This document shows positions 51,555 through 61,004 of a stretch of DNA of 64,000 bases, in pieces; position 1 is the first letter of the stretch, and the number at the start of each line of letters is the position of its first letter. A program made the translations under genes and the position numbers. Under the pieces are notes generated by a model. It was not told the DNA's origin. It did not search any database and saw only the letters and a program-made list of their open reading frames with translations. Source of the DNA: JBQTGK01 sp052400665 (GTDB lineage Bacteria > Bacteroidota > Bacteroidia > Bacteroidales > Marinifilaceae); NCBI GenBank assembly GCA_052400665.1, contig JBQTGK010000001.1. One strand, written 5' to 3'.

Positions 51555-52796
51555 CTATAATCTGATTTTATTCTCATTTAATATTCTTAACATTTCAATA
51601 TGATGATAAATCGATTTTCCTTTTTGCCCTTTCGCTTCAATAATTGGCTTTCCATTGATATCAATATTCGCAATTTCTCCTCCATTCTTAGCATCTACAA
51701 AGGAATCGAAATAGAATTTTTTAAGTAATTCAAATTCATCTGTCAACTCAGGACAAAAAGACAAGGCAATCAGTGCCTCACAATGTTGCCACCAAGAACG
51801 ATTCTTATCCAACACTTCATTTGTTAATGGATTTATTCCTCCATAAAATCCATTGGCTATGGATTCATCTATCCAAATATCTTTTTTCAATGTTTCTTTA
51901 AGAATCCTTTTGCCAAGCTTTACATATTTCTCTTGTTTTTTATTTGAAATAAAAGGCCATTCGGCACTCCTAAGTAGTAGAGTTGCAAACTGAAAATTAT
52001 GTCCTGGACTTACCCATACTTTTTCTTTGGATTCAATGATCGGATTCCACCTGTCGTCAAACTTTGTATTTACCCAGCCCAAAGAATCGTTCCAAACTTT
52101 ACTGTAAGCAATAGATAAATGCTCTTTTATGATTTCTTCGTACTCGGAACGATTCTTATCATCTGCTAAGCATAAGTTAGCCATGTAGGCAGTTATAGGA
52201 TACATTAATGATTGAATGGTTTTAGTTCCTGCAATTCCACCAGAATTACAAGCATATTCGCCATAAAAACCACCATTTTCCTCGTCTTTAAAACGTTCTA
52301 CGAAGGCCTTACTGAGATGATGAATTTGAGTTAATAATTGTTCATCTGAATTTGAACGATAAAGCTCTGTAAGACCGCACAATCCATAAGCTTGTTGCCA
52401 AATATCTAAACGTTCAGACCGTCTAATTTTTCCTTCTCCCACTTCTGGTATAAAGTAGAATCCAAGTGAATCTTCTCCTAACATTTTTGTCAATTGAAAC
52501 CTAGCCAAATGTTCGGCACGTTTTAAGTTCTCGGGAAAGTATTTTGAAGAGTAGGCTAATCCATAAATTAATCGGCTTAATGCAACTGTATAAACTTTAG
52601 AAGAGGTAGTATCTCCGTAAAAATCAAGCTCAGAAAAACACACACCACTTTTGGCATCAAATGCTTTATCGAAAAAAGAAATCGAACTTTTAATGGAAGA
52701 CTGATATCTATTCTGGTTTTGCTCTTTTGATTCTGCACAGGAAAACAAGATAAAACCAATTAGAAATAACAAGCAATATTTATTTTTTAACATCAT
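51555..52796 (-). CDS. AGE-family epimerase/isomerase with lipoprotein signal
   Basis: A 413-residue protein with a lipoprotein signal (lipobox LFSC, Cys20) and an (alpha/alpha)6-barrel of the N-acylglucosamine 2-epimerase superfamily. WVSPGHNFQFATLLL and SWWQHCEALIALSF carry the histidines and glutamate expected at the active site. The family includes 2-epimerases and mannose isomerases, which are normally cytosolic; an exported, membrane-anchored form is unusual. In this operon mannose or a mannose-ended oligosaccharide is the likely substrate. It starts six bases before the sulfatase stop on the same strand. Confidence 0.8.
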   Translation of the reverse strand: MMLKNKYCLLFLIGFILFSCAESKEQNQNRYQSSIKSSISFFDKAFDAKSGVCFSELDFYGDTTSSKVYTVALSRLIYGLAYSSKYFPENLKRAEHLARFQLTKMLGEDSLGFYFIPEVGEGKIRRSERLDIWQQAYGLCGLTELYRSNSDEQLLTQIHHLSKAFVERFKDEENGGFYGEYACNSGGIAGTKTIQSLMYPITAYMANLCLADDKNRSEYEEIIKEHLSIAYSKVWNDSLGWVNTKFDDRWNPIIESKEKVWVSPGHNFQFATLLLRSAEWPFISNKKQEKYVKLGKRILKETLKKDIWIDESIANGFYGGINPLTNEVLDKNRSWWQHCEALIALSFCPELTDEFELLKKFYFDSFVDAKNGGEIANIDINGKPIIEAKGQKGKSIYHHIEMLRILNENKIRL

Positions 52797-52802
52797 ATAA
52801 AC

Positions 52803-54578
52803 CTATTGAGCTCTATTTTTAATCAAATGAATTTCTTTCAATTCAATCGTTTTTTTACCGGATATATCTAATGCTTGAATCGTAAGATTGTATTTCCCTT
52901 CTTTTAGATTCACATTTCCCACATCTAGTTTACCCCAATCCGTTTCCGGTGCTTCCTGCTCTCTCTTCACTCTATCGTAATCTTTTAATTCACTATGAAT
53001 AAATGCTTTGTCTACTTTAAAAACAACATGCTCATCTCCAATTGTGATTTTTAATTTAGTGCCAACATCCTCATCTGCAAGAGCATAATATATCTCCAAT
53101 TTATAATTCGCTTCTTCAACAACATCTATTTGCCACTGTGCATAAGCGTCGGTTTTGGTCCAGAAGTCAATCCAATCGTGTGCCCATCCATACAAACTGT
53201 GATAAGCAATTCCCGTTTGTCTTCTGTCTTTTCTAAACTCGAAAGGAGGAAATAGGTTTGCTTCATGCGCAGGAAGTTTACAAATAGGATATTCCTTATA
53301 ACCTACCGGAATGGCTTTGCTTTCTTGCTCCTCAACTGCTAAATCAGCGTACCATTTTTTGTAATCTGCTTGTAAGGAATCAAACAAGTTGGTATGTTGT
53401 CTTCGGATATTCACCAGTTGCTCAGGATCTTTCTGAATATCGAAAAGTTCCTCATCAATCATTAAATAAGGATCTGAAAGAACTCGCTTTCTTCCCGACC
53501 ATTCACCGTACAACTTTCTTTTTTTCAGCTGTGCTTCCTCTTTTAGTAAGCTCGCAAAACTTAGCCCATCCAAAGGCTTTTCAAATTCATACTCCTTACC
53601 TATTAGATCCAACAAAGTGGGCAATAAATCGATGTGTGCCAAAGGAGTAGAAATGGTTTTCCCGACAGTGGTTTTTCCTTTCCAACTGATGATGAAAGGA
53701 ACTCTTACACCTCCCTCATCTTCCATTCCCTTGCGACCTTTTAAACCTTTGTTAAACCGAAAATTTAAAGGCCCATTATCCGATAAAAAAACAATAATGG
53801 TATTCTCTTTCAAATCTTGTTCATCCAGTTGTTTTAGCAAACGTCCAACATTATCATCTAAATTCTCGCACATGCCGTAAATACACGCATCGAAATCGTC
53901 CAAGCCCTTTTCTTTGTATTTATTAAAATACCGATCGGGAACCTGCAAGGGCGTGTGCGGAGTTTGAAAAGGAAGATAGCAAAAGAAGGATTTCTCTTTC
54001 TCTTTACTTTCTGATATAAAACGAATTGCCTCATCGGTTAACACATCTGGCAAATATCCTTTTGTAGGAAAGTCTGCTCCATTTTTCTCGATGGTGGTAT
54101 CAAAATAATTGCTCCAGTGTCCTGATGTGAAACCAACAAATTCATCGAAGCCTCTGCCTAGTGGGTGATAAGGATAATGCGCTCCATTGTGCCATTTTCC
54201 AAATATTCCTGTGGCATAATCAAAAGACTTTAAAACATTAGCCATGGTAGTTTCATCCAAACGCATGTCTTCTCTGCCCCGAGTTACGCCACTAACACCC
54301 GTTTTTTGATGATACCTACCTGTTAGTAAACTCGCTCGGGTTGGTGCACAAACCGGACTTACGTAAAAATGATCGGCAAATACTCCTTCCTTTGCCATTT
54401 GATCCAAAACTGGAGTTTCCAGATAAGGATTCTCAGTTAAAGACAAATCACCATAAGCCTGATCATCAGCAACTATTAATAAAATATTAGGTGATTGAAT
54501 ACGCGTCTTATTACTACAAGATGAAAAAAAGAGCAAGAAAATTAAAATGAATGAAAAAATTGATTTTATTAGTCTCAT
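52803..54578 (-). CDS. Sulfatase (type I) lipoprotein
   Basis: A 591-residue lipoprotein (lipobox FSSC, Cys21) of the alkaline-phosphatase-like type I sulfatase family. The formylglycine motif is CAPTR, with Cys77 as the residue to be oxidised, followed by ASLLTGRYH. Metal ligands are in LLIVADDQAYGD (about 34-44) and VFLSDNGP, with KWHNGAHYP in the active-site region. The C-terminal 120 residues are a beta-rich module (WQIDVVEEANYKLEIYY). Maturation needs an anaerobic sulfatase-maturating enzyme, which is not in this window. The substrate is probably a sulfated sugar on or beside the mannan (inference). Confidence 0.92.
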   Translation of the reverse strand: MRLIKSIFSFILIFLLFFSSCSNKTRIQSPNILLIVADDQAYGDLSLTENPYLETPVLDQMAKEGVFADHFYVSPVCAPTRASLLTGRYHQKTGVSGVTRGREDMRLDETTMANVLKSFDYATGIFGKWHNGAHYPYHPLGRGFDEFVGFTSGHWSNYFDTTIEKNGADFPTKGYLPDVLTDEAIRFISESKEKEKSFFCYLPFQTPHTPLQVPDRYFNKYKEKGLDDFDACIYGMCENLDDNVGRLLKQLDEQDLKENTIIVFLSDNGPLNFRFNKGLKGRKGMEDEGGVRVPFIISWKGKTTVGKTISTPLAHIDLLPTLLDLIGKEYEFEKPLDGLSFASLLKEEAQLKKRKLYGEWSGRKRVLSDPYLMIDEELFDIQKDPEQLVNIRRQHTNLFDSLQADYKKWYADLAVEEQESKAIPVGYKEYPICKLPAHEANLFPPFEFRKDRRQTGIAYHSLYGWAHDWIDFWTKTDAYAQWQIDVVEEANYKLEIYYALADEDVGTKLKITIGDEHVVFKVDKAFIHSELKDYDRVKREQEAPETDWGKLDVGNVNLKEGKYNLTIQALDISGKKTIELKEIHLIKNRAQ

Positions 54579-54604
54579 ATCTATAGCTTATATGTACTGC
54601 AAAA

Positions 54605-56437
54605 TTACTTATACATCAACTCAACTCGTCCTATTTGTGCTTTATGATGGTAAGTTATCTTCAAAAATTCATTAGCTCCTGAAAGCTCTGAAACCTGATA
54701 TTTAATACCATCCCAATAATCATAATCACCTGTACCGGTTCTATTACCAAGAATCTCGGGATCAATATCATTATAGGTCTTACCATCTATAGATACCTGA
54801 AGTTTCAAACCGACCTCTTTTTCCTGTTCAAAAGAATATATGTTTAAACTAGAAAGAGTTCCTTGCACATGATAGATAATTTCACTTCCATAGTCGCCTA
54901 CCATTCGCTCCATATCCTCCTTAAACTTACGATCAAATTCGGTATCAAAAGTGACACCTTTTGCCATGTAAACAGTCATCATATTTCCCATTTTATCAAC
55001 TAGAGCCTTTTCTTGCACTAATACAGGACCTACTACATTCGATTTAGGAGAAATTCCACTTGCATTGGTCGCCTCTATTCTATAAAAATAAGATTTACCA
55101 ATTTTTGCTGTTTTATCATTAAACAAATCAAAATACGGAACATCGGCATCCGAAACATGATAAGCAATCTGTTTCCACTCACCATTTTTTGATTCTGCTC
55201 TTTCGATATTATAGCCAGATGCACCAACAGAACCTTGCCAGTTAATCTTATAAACCTTATCTATTGGTAATAACTTTGGTGCCTTGGGCTTAGGCAATGC
55301 AGGTGGTTCTTCACCATCAATTTTATAAGCCATTTCTCTTATTAATGTCAATAAACCAATTTCATCATACTGATAACCACTTACGAAACCAGGCCAATGA
55401 TAAGCTTTATACAAATTATGACCAACAGGTTCTGAGTGCCAGTAGAAACCACCTTCCCTTCTGTGAGAACGAATACTCCAATTTAGGGTACCTGCAATGT
55501 CTTTATTATCAATTATCATATTGTAAATACGGTTGTGTGCAGTTGTGCTTTCAAACCCCAATTCACCAAGTACGTAAGGCTTTCTACCTTTAATTATATC
55601 AAGATTCTTTTGGATATTAACGACCTGTTCAAAAGGGTTTTGCTCATAATGATGTGATGACAAAATATCAATATTGGGATCATTTACAGACTCCTCATAT
55701 ACATATCTAAAATGATCAATAGCATGATAACCATCCATTAAAAGGTGATTTTGATCTAGAGATTTTACGTATGCAGCAATTTCTTTGACCCAACTGTATG
55801 GGCAAACCAATTCATTTCCAGTTTCCCAACACATAATAGATTTATCATCTCTATATTTTACACCAGTTAGCGTATTGGTTCTATTAATGGTGAATTCAAT
55901 GGTTTTCTTAAAGTCTTCTATAAGCTGAGGATCTACCCAAAAATCATCAAATTTTTTGCCTCGAAAACCTGAATACTGAGGAACTCCACCCATCCATTTC
56001 CAGTTATTAAGAAATGAAAAAATAATACGAACACCAGTTTCATTTGCTATTTTCAACATTAAATCATTAACCACAAAGGCTTTTTCAACGAACTTACCTG
56101 GACCAGTTACAAATGCCGGAACATTATCTGATTCATCAGAACGTTTTACTGGAAGCGTATAAATACGTATTACTTTCCCGCCCATTTGTTTAACAGTTTC
56201 AAATGCGTCACGAATTTCAAATTCATTAGGATAACGATATGGATGTTCACGATTAAAAGTCATTTCATCTTCCACATAATTAAGATTGGGTATATTCATA
56301 GAAACAAAGCGATAGACCTTATCTCCATCCATTAGATCTTTTCCTTTTGTTGTAACAAAGTTGTCAAACCCCTGTTGTTGAGCTGATATCGTTAATACAA
56401 TCAGCACCAATGTAAATGTTGCAAATATTTTTTTCAT
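54605..56437 (-). CDS. GH5-type mannanase with fibronectin III and C-terminal module
   Basis: A 610-residue secreted enzyme with a signal peptide (about residues 1-20, ending TISAQ). The GH5-like catalytic domain (about 25-370) has Glu209 in CWETGNEL as the likely acid/base and Glu292 in VLGELGFE as the nucleophile, in the mannanase-like context FLNNWKWMGGVPQYS. A fibronectin type III domain follows (about 385-480), then a discoidin/carbohydrate-binding-like module (about 500-610). The latter ends in FLKITYHHKAQIGRVELMY. It lacks a lipobox. GH5 placement is firm, the subfamily is not. Confidence 0.85.
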   Translation of the reverse strand: MKKIFATFTLVLIVLTISAQQQGFDNFVTTKGKDLMDGDKVYRFVSMNIPNLNYVEDEMTFNREHPYRYPNEFEIRDAFETVKQMGGKVIRIYTLPVKRSDESDNVPAFVTGPGKFVEKAFVVNDLMLKIANETGVRIIFSFLNNWKWMGGVPQYSGFRGKKFDDFWVDPQLIEDFKKTIEFTINRTNTLTGVKYRDDKSIMCWETGNELVCPYSWVKEIAAYVKSLDQNHLLMDGYHAIDHFRYVYEESVNDPNIDILSSHHYEQNPFEQVVNIQKNLDIIKGRKPYVLGELGFESTTAHNRIYNMIIDNKDIAGTLNWSIRSHRREGGFYWHSEPVGHNLYKAYHWPGFVSGYQYDEIGLLTLIREMAYKIDGEEPPALPKPKAPKLLPIDKVYKINWQGSVGASGYNIERAESKNGEWKQIAYHVSDADVPYFDLFNDKTAKIGKSYFYRIEATNASGISPKSNVVGPVLVQEKALVDKMGNMMTVYMAKGVTFDTEFDRKFKEDMERMVGDYGSEIIYHVQGTLSSLNIYSFEQEKEVGLKLQVSIDGKTYNDIDPEILGNRTGTGDYDYWDGIKYQVSELSGANEFLKITYHHKAQIGRVELMYK

Positions 56438-56480
56438 TATACTATTTTAAATATTAAACTCTTATACAATACATAAAGAC

Positions 56481-57110
56481 TTACTTGATTTCAAAAATTT
56501 TATAGTTTTTAAAAATTTCTCCTTTTTCTTCATAAGCAGTTACCTCTTCTTTATGGGTTCCTTTTAGTGTATATCCAGATTTTCATCTGTAATATCTCTT
56601 TGTACTATATAGAAATCTGCTTTATTTAAGCATATCAATAACACTACCATTCCTAAGGTAAATCAATCGTTGTTCATCTCTAGTTTGAGAATCACCAACT
56701 GCTAGTACCTTAAACACTTTGTCTTCATAATTTGGATATAAAGAAAAGTCCAATTATCAGGGAGCTTTTCCTGTTGGTTTTTCGCCTAAATATTTAACGA
56801 AGCTCCATTGAAATGATGATGATAATAAAACTTAGGAAAATGCAATAAATACTACTTTAACTGATAGCCTGTAGATTTTATCAGACAATCAAAGGCGATA
56901 TCCCTCATTAATATGGCATATTCGCCATTAGAATCAGTTGCCACCACATCTTTTTAATTTAATATGGCAACATCTGAAAGTGATTGTCCTTCATTTATAT
57001 ACCCAATCATAATTTTCATCAATAAACACAATGCCATTAACTTTTTTGAGCAACAACATTAGAAATAAACCTATCAATATAAATCACAGAAGAACTCACA
57101 TGAAAAATAT
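56481..57110 (-). pseudogene. Decayed calcineurin-like metallophosphoesterase gene
   Basis: No open frame covers this 735-base gap, but minus-strand frames read in pieces as a family I recognise. The N-terminal Metallophos_N-like part gives KVNGIVFIDENYDW, NEGQSLSDVAILN, KDVVATDSNGEYAILM, FPKFYYHHHFNGASL and KYLGEKPTGKAP. The phosphoesterase part starts SLYPNYEDKVFKVLAVGDSQ and then ADFYIVQRDITDEN, where intact members have a GD pair. The frame then jumps straight to the C-terminal end, GYTLKGTHKEEVTAYEEK, closing with NYKIFEIK and a stop. At least six frameshifts or stops are seen, and a central part of roughly 250 residues is missing. An intact gene would belong in this operon position, between the GH5 and transporter genes. 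Confidence 0.8.
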
Positions 57111-57173
57111 TAAACTTACAACAACTATGATCTACTAAAATTTGAAGAAACTTCACCTTTTCACATAAATAAT

Positions 57174-58550
57174 TTAATCTTTTCTTCTATCAGAAAGCTC
57201 GTTAGTGACTTTCACCATATACTTATCTGTAAGTTTATACATAAGCAAGAATACTCCTGATAATGCTGCAGTAATACCTGGGTAAATACTAATCATTAAA
57301 CGAATACCTTCAAGCGATGTGGCTGTCTGCTCAGTATTAGCTTCAAATCCATAAGATGACAGTATATATAAAGGAAGAACTCCTCCTGCCATCAGTCCTA
57401 ACTTCTGGGACATTGAAGATGATGAAAAGAGTAGTCCTGTTGCACGACGACCTGTTTTCCATTCCGAATAGTCGGCAATATCTGCATACATAGACCAGAC
57501 AATTGGCAAAACGATTCCAGCACTTATACCATTAATAATGTTTACAATAAAAATCAGGAATACCTCTTGCGGATTAAGCCAGTAAAGCAAAAAGCTGAGT
57601 ATAGCCGATAAAAACATCGCTAGAATAAAAGTATATTTCTTTCCAAATCTGTTTGATACAGGAATAGCTAAAAGAACTCCAAGCATATTAGCTACCAACC
57701 ACATAGTCATATATGCACCAGACAATTTACCCCATGAAACATCTCCAAATAAAGGCAAGCTTTGATCTTGTACAAAATATTTGAAATAATACATGATGCT
57801 AGACTCACGAAAAGTTAAAAAGACCAACATTAGTATCCCAGCTCCCAACATTATAAACCATTGGGCATTCTTGGCTAAATCCTTTAAATCTCTCAAGATA
57901 GAATTCGTTTCCTTAATGGCCTTCACTCGTTCTTTGGTCCACAGATAAGTCATGACAAAGAAAAAAGCTGCAATTATAGCATAAATGGTAACCATGTATT
58001 GATAACTCTTTGCATCATTAGCTCCTGCATTCGTAAAGAAATCAAGAAGATAAGGTGCTGAAGCTGTCATAACAATACCTCCAGAATAAGCTCCAATAAA
58101 ACGGAAAGAAGCTAATGATGTTCTCTCTTTTGGATTTTCGGTCATCACAGCCATCAATGAACCATAAGGTACGTTAATTGCAGTATATACCATCATCATT
58201 AAGGTGTATGTTATATAAGCATATATTAACTTGCCCGAAGGACCAATTTCTGGAACCGAGAAAGTAAGCACACCAATTACACCAAATGGTATCGCTACCC
58301 ATAGCAAAAATGGGCGAAATTTCCCTTTAGACGTATTGGTACGATCGGCAATTATACCCATCAATGGGTCGTTTAATCCATCCCAAAGACGAACCATAAT
58401 AAACATCATAGCTACTGATTCAGGTGATAGTTCGACCACATCGGTGTAGAAGAAGGTTAAATACATTGCAAAAATCTTCCAAAACATAGAAGATGCAAAA
58501 TCACCAAAACCGTAACCAATTTTTTCTTTTAAACCTATTTTATGATCCAT
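57174..58550 (-). CDS. GPH-family sugar:cation symporter
   Basis: A 458-residue membrane protein of the glycoside-pentoside-hexuronide:cation symporter family (MelB-like) with about twelve helices. The N-terminus KIGYGFGDFASSMFW and RLWDGLNDPLMGIIADRT, with its conserved aspartates, are family hallmarks, as is GKFRPFLLW after helix 3. In the known Bacteroides mannan pathway such a transporter imports mannobiose. Here it is placed five bases before the epimerase gene and should be its substrate supplier. It is inner-membrane. Confidence 0.92.
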   Translation of the reverse strand: MDHKIGLKEKIGYGFGDFASSMFWKIFAMYLTFFYTDVVELSPESVAMMFIMVRLWDGLNDPLMGIIADRTNTSKGKFRPFLLWVAIPFGVIGVLTFSVPEIGPSGKLIYAYITYTLMMMVYTAINVPYGSLMAVMTENPKERTSLASFRFIGAYSGGIVMTASAPYLLDFFTNAGANDAKSYQYMVTIYAIIAAFFFVMTYLWTKERVKAIKETNSILRDLKDLAKNAQWFIMLGAGILMLVFLTFRESSIMYYFKYFVQDQSLPLFGDVSWGKLSGAYMTMWLVANMLGVLLAIPVSNRFGKKYTFILAMFLSAILSFLLYWLNPQEVFLIFIVNIINGISAGIVLPIVWSMYADIADYSEWKTGRRATGLLFSSSSMSQKLGLMAGGVLPLYILSSYGFEANTEQTATSLEGIRLMISIYPGITAALSGVFLLMYKLTDKYMVKVTNELSDRRKD

Positions 58551-58555
58551 GATCT

Positions 58556-59794
58556 CTACGAAATTTTATCAATACGTTCAATTACCTCCATTAATGCGCG
58601 AGTGTTGTGATAAGAACACTTCCAAAAACCTAGCTTATCATCGCTTGTATTAGGCTCTCCATTTTGATCTACCCGCCAAAACCATTCTCCATTTGTTTTA
58701 TCGATTAAATGCTTTTTAATAAATTCCCAGGTTCGATTTAAACCAATTAAATAATTCGGATTTGTGTCGACCTCCCAAGCATCTATCATTCCAACCATAG
58801 CTTCGGCCTGAGGCCACCAATGCTTATCGGTATCCAAGTGATTTTCCTCTTTTTCATAGAATAGTGATCCATCCATATCAGTTCCTTCATTTAAACTGAT
58901 ATCCACCAACTTAAGCGATAACTTCTGAATTTCTTCGATCAGTAAACGATCTTTTAATTCAATTGCTGCCTCATTCAGTAACCAAGCCCCTTCAATATCA
59001 TGACCAAAAGAAATAATACTCGATTCCACTTTCCATTCCATATCGAAAAACAGATTGAAATGCCCAGTATTCGGATCAATTATTTGATTCTGAAAAATAG
59101 TTAAAAGATGACGAATACTCTGCTCTAATTTTAAATCAGGCCAAACTTTTAGAAGATTGGTATATGGCTCTAAAATGTGCAAATGAGTATTCATGGATTT
59201 CGGACTGTTGGCATCTTTCTCACTTAATCGCATGTCTTTTTGACTCGTCCAATCACGTTGCAAGGCTTCAATATATCCGCCGTTCTTTTTATCCAAAAAC
59301 TTATCTTCAAGAATAGAATATAGCTTTTTAGCATAGTCCAAGCTCTGACTATCCTTGCTTATCCTGTAATATTCTGAAAAAGCATATATCCCAAACCCTT
59401 GAGCATAAGCTTGTTTTCTTGAATTAAGAATTGTGCCTGAATTGTCTACTGACCAAACCAATCCACCAAAGTCATGATCCCAAAAATATTCAGTTAAATA
59501 ATGATATGCCCGATCGGCATTCTCCTTGTATTTTTGTTTTTTCGTTACTCGATAAGCAGCCGAAAAAGTCCAAAGTATTCTTGCATTCAATACCGCGCCT
59601 TTCGGCGATTGAATATTTTTGACGCCAAAATGATCAATACGACTAATAAAACCTCCATTTTCCAAATCTATAGCTTCAGTACTCCAAAAGTCCAACAGAT
59701 TCGTTAGTTCTGCAGACATTTCGGACTTGATCGTAAGCAAATCCAAGCCTGCATATCCTTCTGAAGTAAAATCAACCTTTTCTTTTCCTCTCAT
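58556..59794 (-). CDS. Mannobiose (cellobiose) 2-epimerase
   Basis: A 412-residue cytosolic (alpha/alpha)6-barrel enzyme of the AGE superfamily. The pattern IISFGHDIEGAWLL, KHWWPQAEAMVG and FWKCSYHNTRALME is typical of cellobiose/mannobiose 2-epimerases. It turns beta-1,4-mannobiose into 4-O-beta-mannosyl-glucose, the substrate of the next enzyme. The frame extends three codons further to a TTG (59803) that overlaps the GH130 stop; the ATG at 59794 leaves a five-base gap and is preferred. There is no export signal, unlike the AGE protein at 51555. Confidence 0.92.
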   Translation of the reverse strand: MRGKEKVDFTSEGYAGLDLLTIKSEMSAELTNLLDFWSTEAIDLENGGFISRIDHFGVKNIQSPKGAVLNARILWTFSAAYRVTKKQKYKENADRAYHYLTEYFWDHDFGGLVWSVDNSGTILNSRKQAYAQGFGIYAFSEYYRISKDSQSLDYAKKLYSILEDKFLDKKNGGYIEALQRDWTSQKDMRLSEKDANSPKSMNTHLHILEPYTNLLKVWPDLKLEQSIRHLLTIFQNQIIDPNTGHFNLFFDMEWKVESSIISFGHDIEGAWLLNEAAIELKDRLLIEEIQKLSLKLVDISLNEGTDMDGSLFYEKEENHLDTDKHWWPQAEAMVGMIDAWEVDTNPNYLIGLNRTWEFIKKHLIDKTNGEWFWRVDQNGEPNTSDDKLGFWKCSYHNTRALMEVIERIDKIS

Positions 59795-59799
59795 ATAAT

Positions 59800-60993
59800 T
59801 CAATCAATCAGATTAGTAGCTTCTTTTATATTTTTATCAATTAATTGATTAATTGTCTCGACAGAAAGATGCGAATGCAATTTATCTTGAGGTGAATTGA
59901 TACAATAATCGACCAACTGATTAATTGTTGATGTTGCAACATGCATTCTAGTATCGGATGATGCATAATAAATGTATACTGTACCATCTTCATCGGTGAT
60001 CCATCCATTCGAAAAAACTACATTGGAAACATCCCCCACACGTTCCTCCTTTAAAGGTGCCAAAAAATGACCATGAGGTTTGTAAGTAATCACCCAAGGT
60101 TTTTCAAGATCCGTCATGAACATGTATAGTGTGTACCGTAAACCTGCGGCTGTATTTCGAACACCATGCGCCAAATGCAACCATCCATGTGTCGTGCGAA
60201 TTGGAGCGGGGCCCAAACCATTTTTCACTTCGTAAATGGTGTGATATGTTTTTGCATCTACAATTACTTCCTCTTTTACTTCTGCATTTTCCATAGAATC
60301 GGACAAGCCAAAACCAATTCCTCCTCCTTTTCCGGTATCGATAAAACCATCTTGCGGACGAGTGAATAAAGCGTATTTACCTTCTACTAAATGAGGAAAT
60401 AAAACCACATTGCGTTGCTGACCAGTAGTCGATTTTAAATCCGGCAAACGCTCCCAACTAATTAAGTCTTTTGTTCTGGCAATACCAGCAGCCGCTACGG
60501 CACTCGAAGTATCTCCCTCCGGAACATTTGGATCTTTTCTTTCGGTGCAAAATATCCCGTAAATCCAACCATCATCGTGCTTAGTTAAACGCATGTCGTA
60601 GACATTTGTATCTGCCTTTTCGGTTTGAGGCATGCTAATTGGACGATCCCAGAATTTGAAATTATCGATTCCATTAGGACTCTCGGCAATTGCAAATATT
60701 GATTTTCGATCGTTTCCTTCTACCCGAACCACCAAAAGGTATTTTCCATTTAACTTTATTGCTCCCGAATTTAGAGTTGCATTAAAGCCAATGCGCTCCA
60801 TAAAAAATGGATTGGTCTCCTCGTTAAAATCAAATCGCCATTGCAAGGGCACATGATCTCTCGTCAAAATTGGATTTTCATATCGATTGTATATTCCATT
60901 GGTACTAAACGTCTTTATATTCTTTCTTCTCAACAATTCTTCGTGTCCTTCACTTATCAGCTTCACTCGTTCTGTAAACAGATCCTTCTTCAT
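59800..60993 (-). CDS. GH130 4-O-beta-mannosyl-glucose phosphorylase
   Basis: A 397-residue cytosolic five-bladed propeller enzyme of GH130, close to subfamily 1. It uses phosphate to split mannosyl-glucose into mannose-1-phosphate and glucose. The catalytic aspartate is Asp133 in NVYDMRL, and TRDHVPLQWRFDFN and GFNATLNSGAI lie in the sugar-binding region. Gene order with an upstream GH26 and a downstream epimerase is that of the B. fragilis mannan operon, which supports the assignment. Confidence 0.94.
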   Translation of the reverse strand: MKKDLFTERVKLISEGHEELLRRKNIKTFSTNGIYNRYENPILTRDHVPLQWRFDFNEETNPFFMERIGFNATLNSGAIKLNGKYLLVVRVEGNDRKSIFAIAESPNGIDNFKFWDRPISMPQTEKADTNVYDMRLTKHDDGWIYGIFCTERKDPNVPEGDTSSAVAAAGIARTKDLISWERLPDLKSTTGQQRNVVLFPHLVEGKYALFTRPQDGFIDTGKGGGIGFGLSDSMENAEVKEEVIVDAKTYHTIYEVKNGLGPAPIRTTHGWLHLAHGVRNTAAGLRYTLYMFMTDLEKPWVITYKPHGHFLAPLKEERVGDVSNVVFSNGWITDEDGTVYIYYASSDTRMHVATSTINQLVDYCINSPQDKLHSHLSVETINQLIDKNIKEATNLID

Positions 60994-61004
60994 ACCAGAA
61001 AGTT

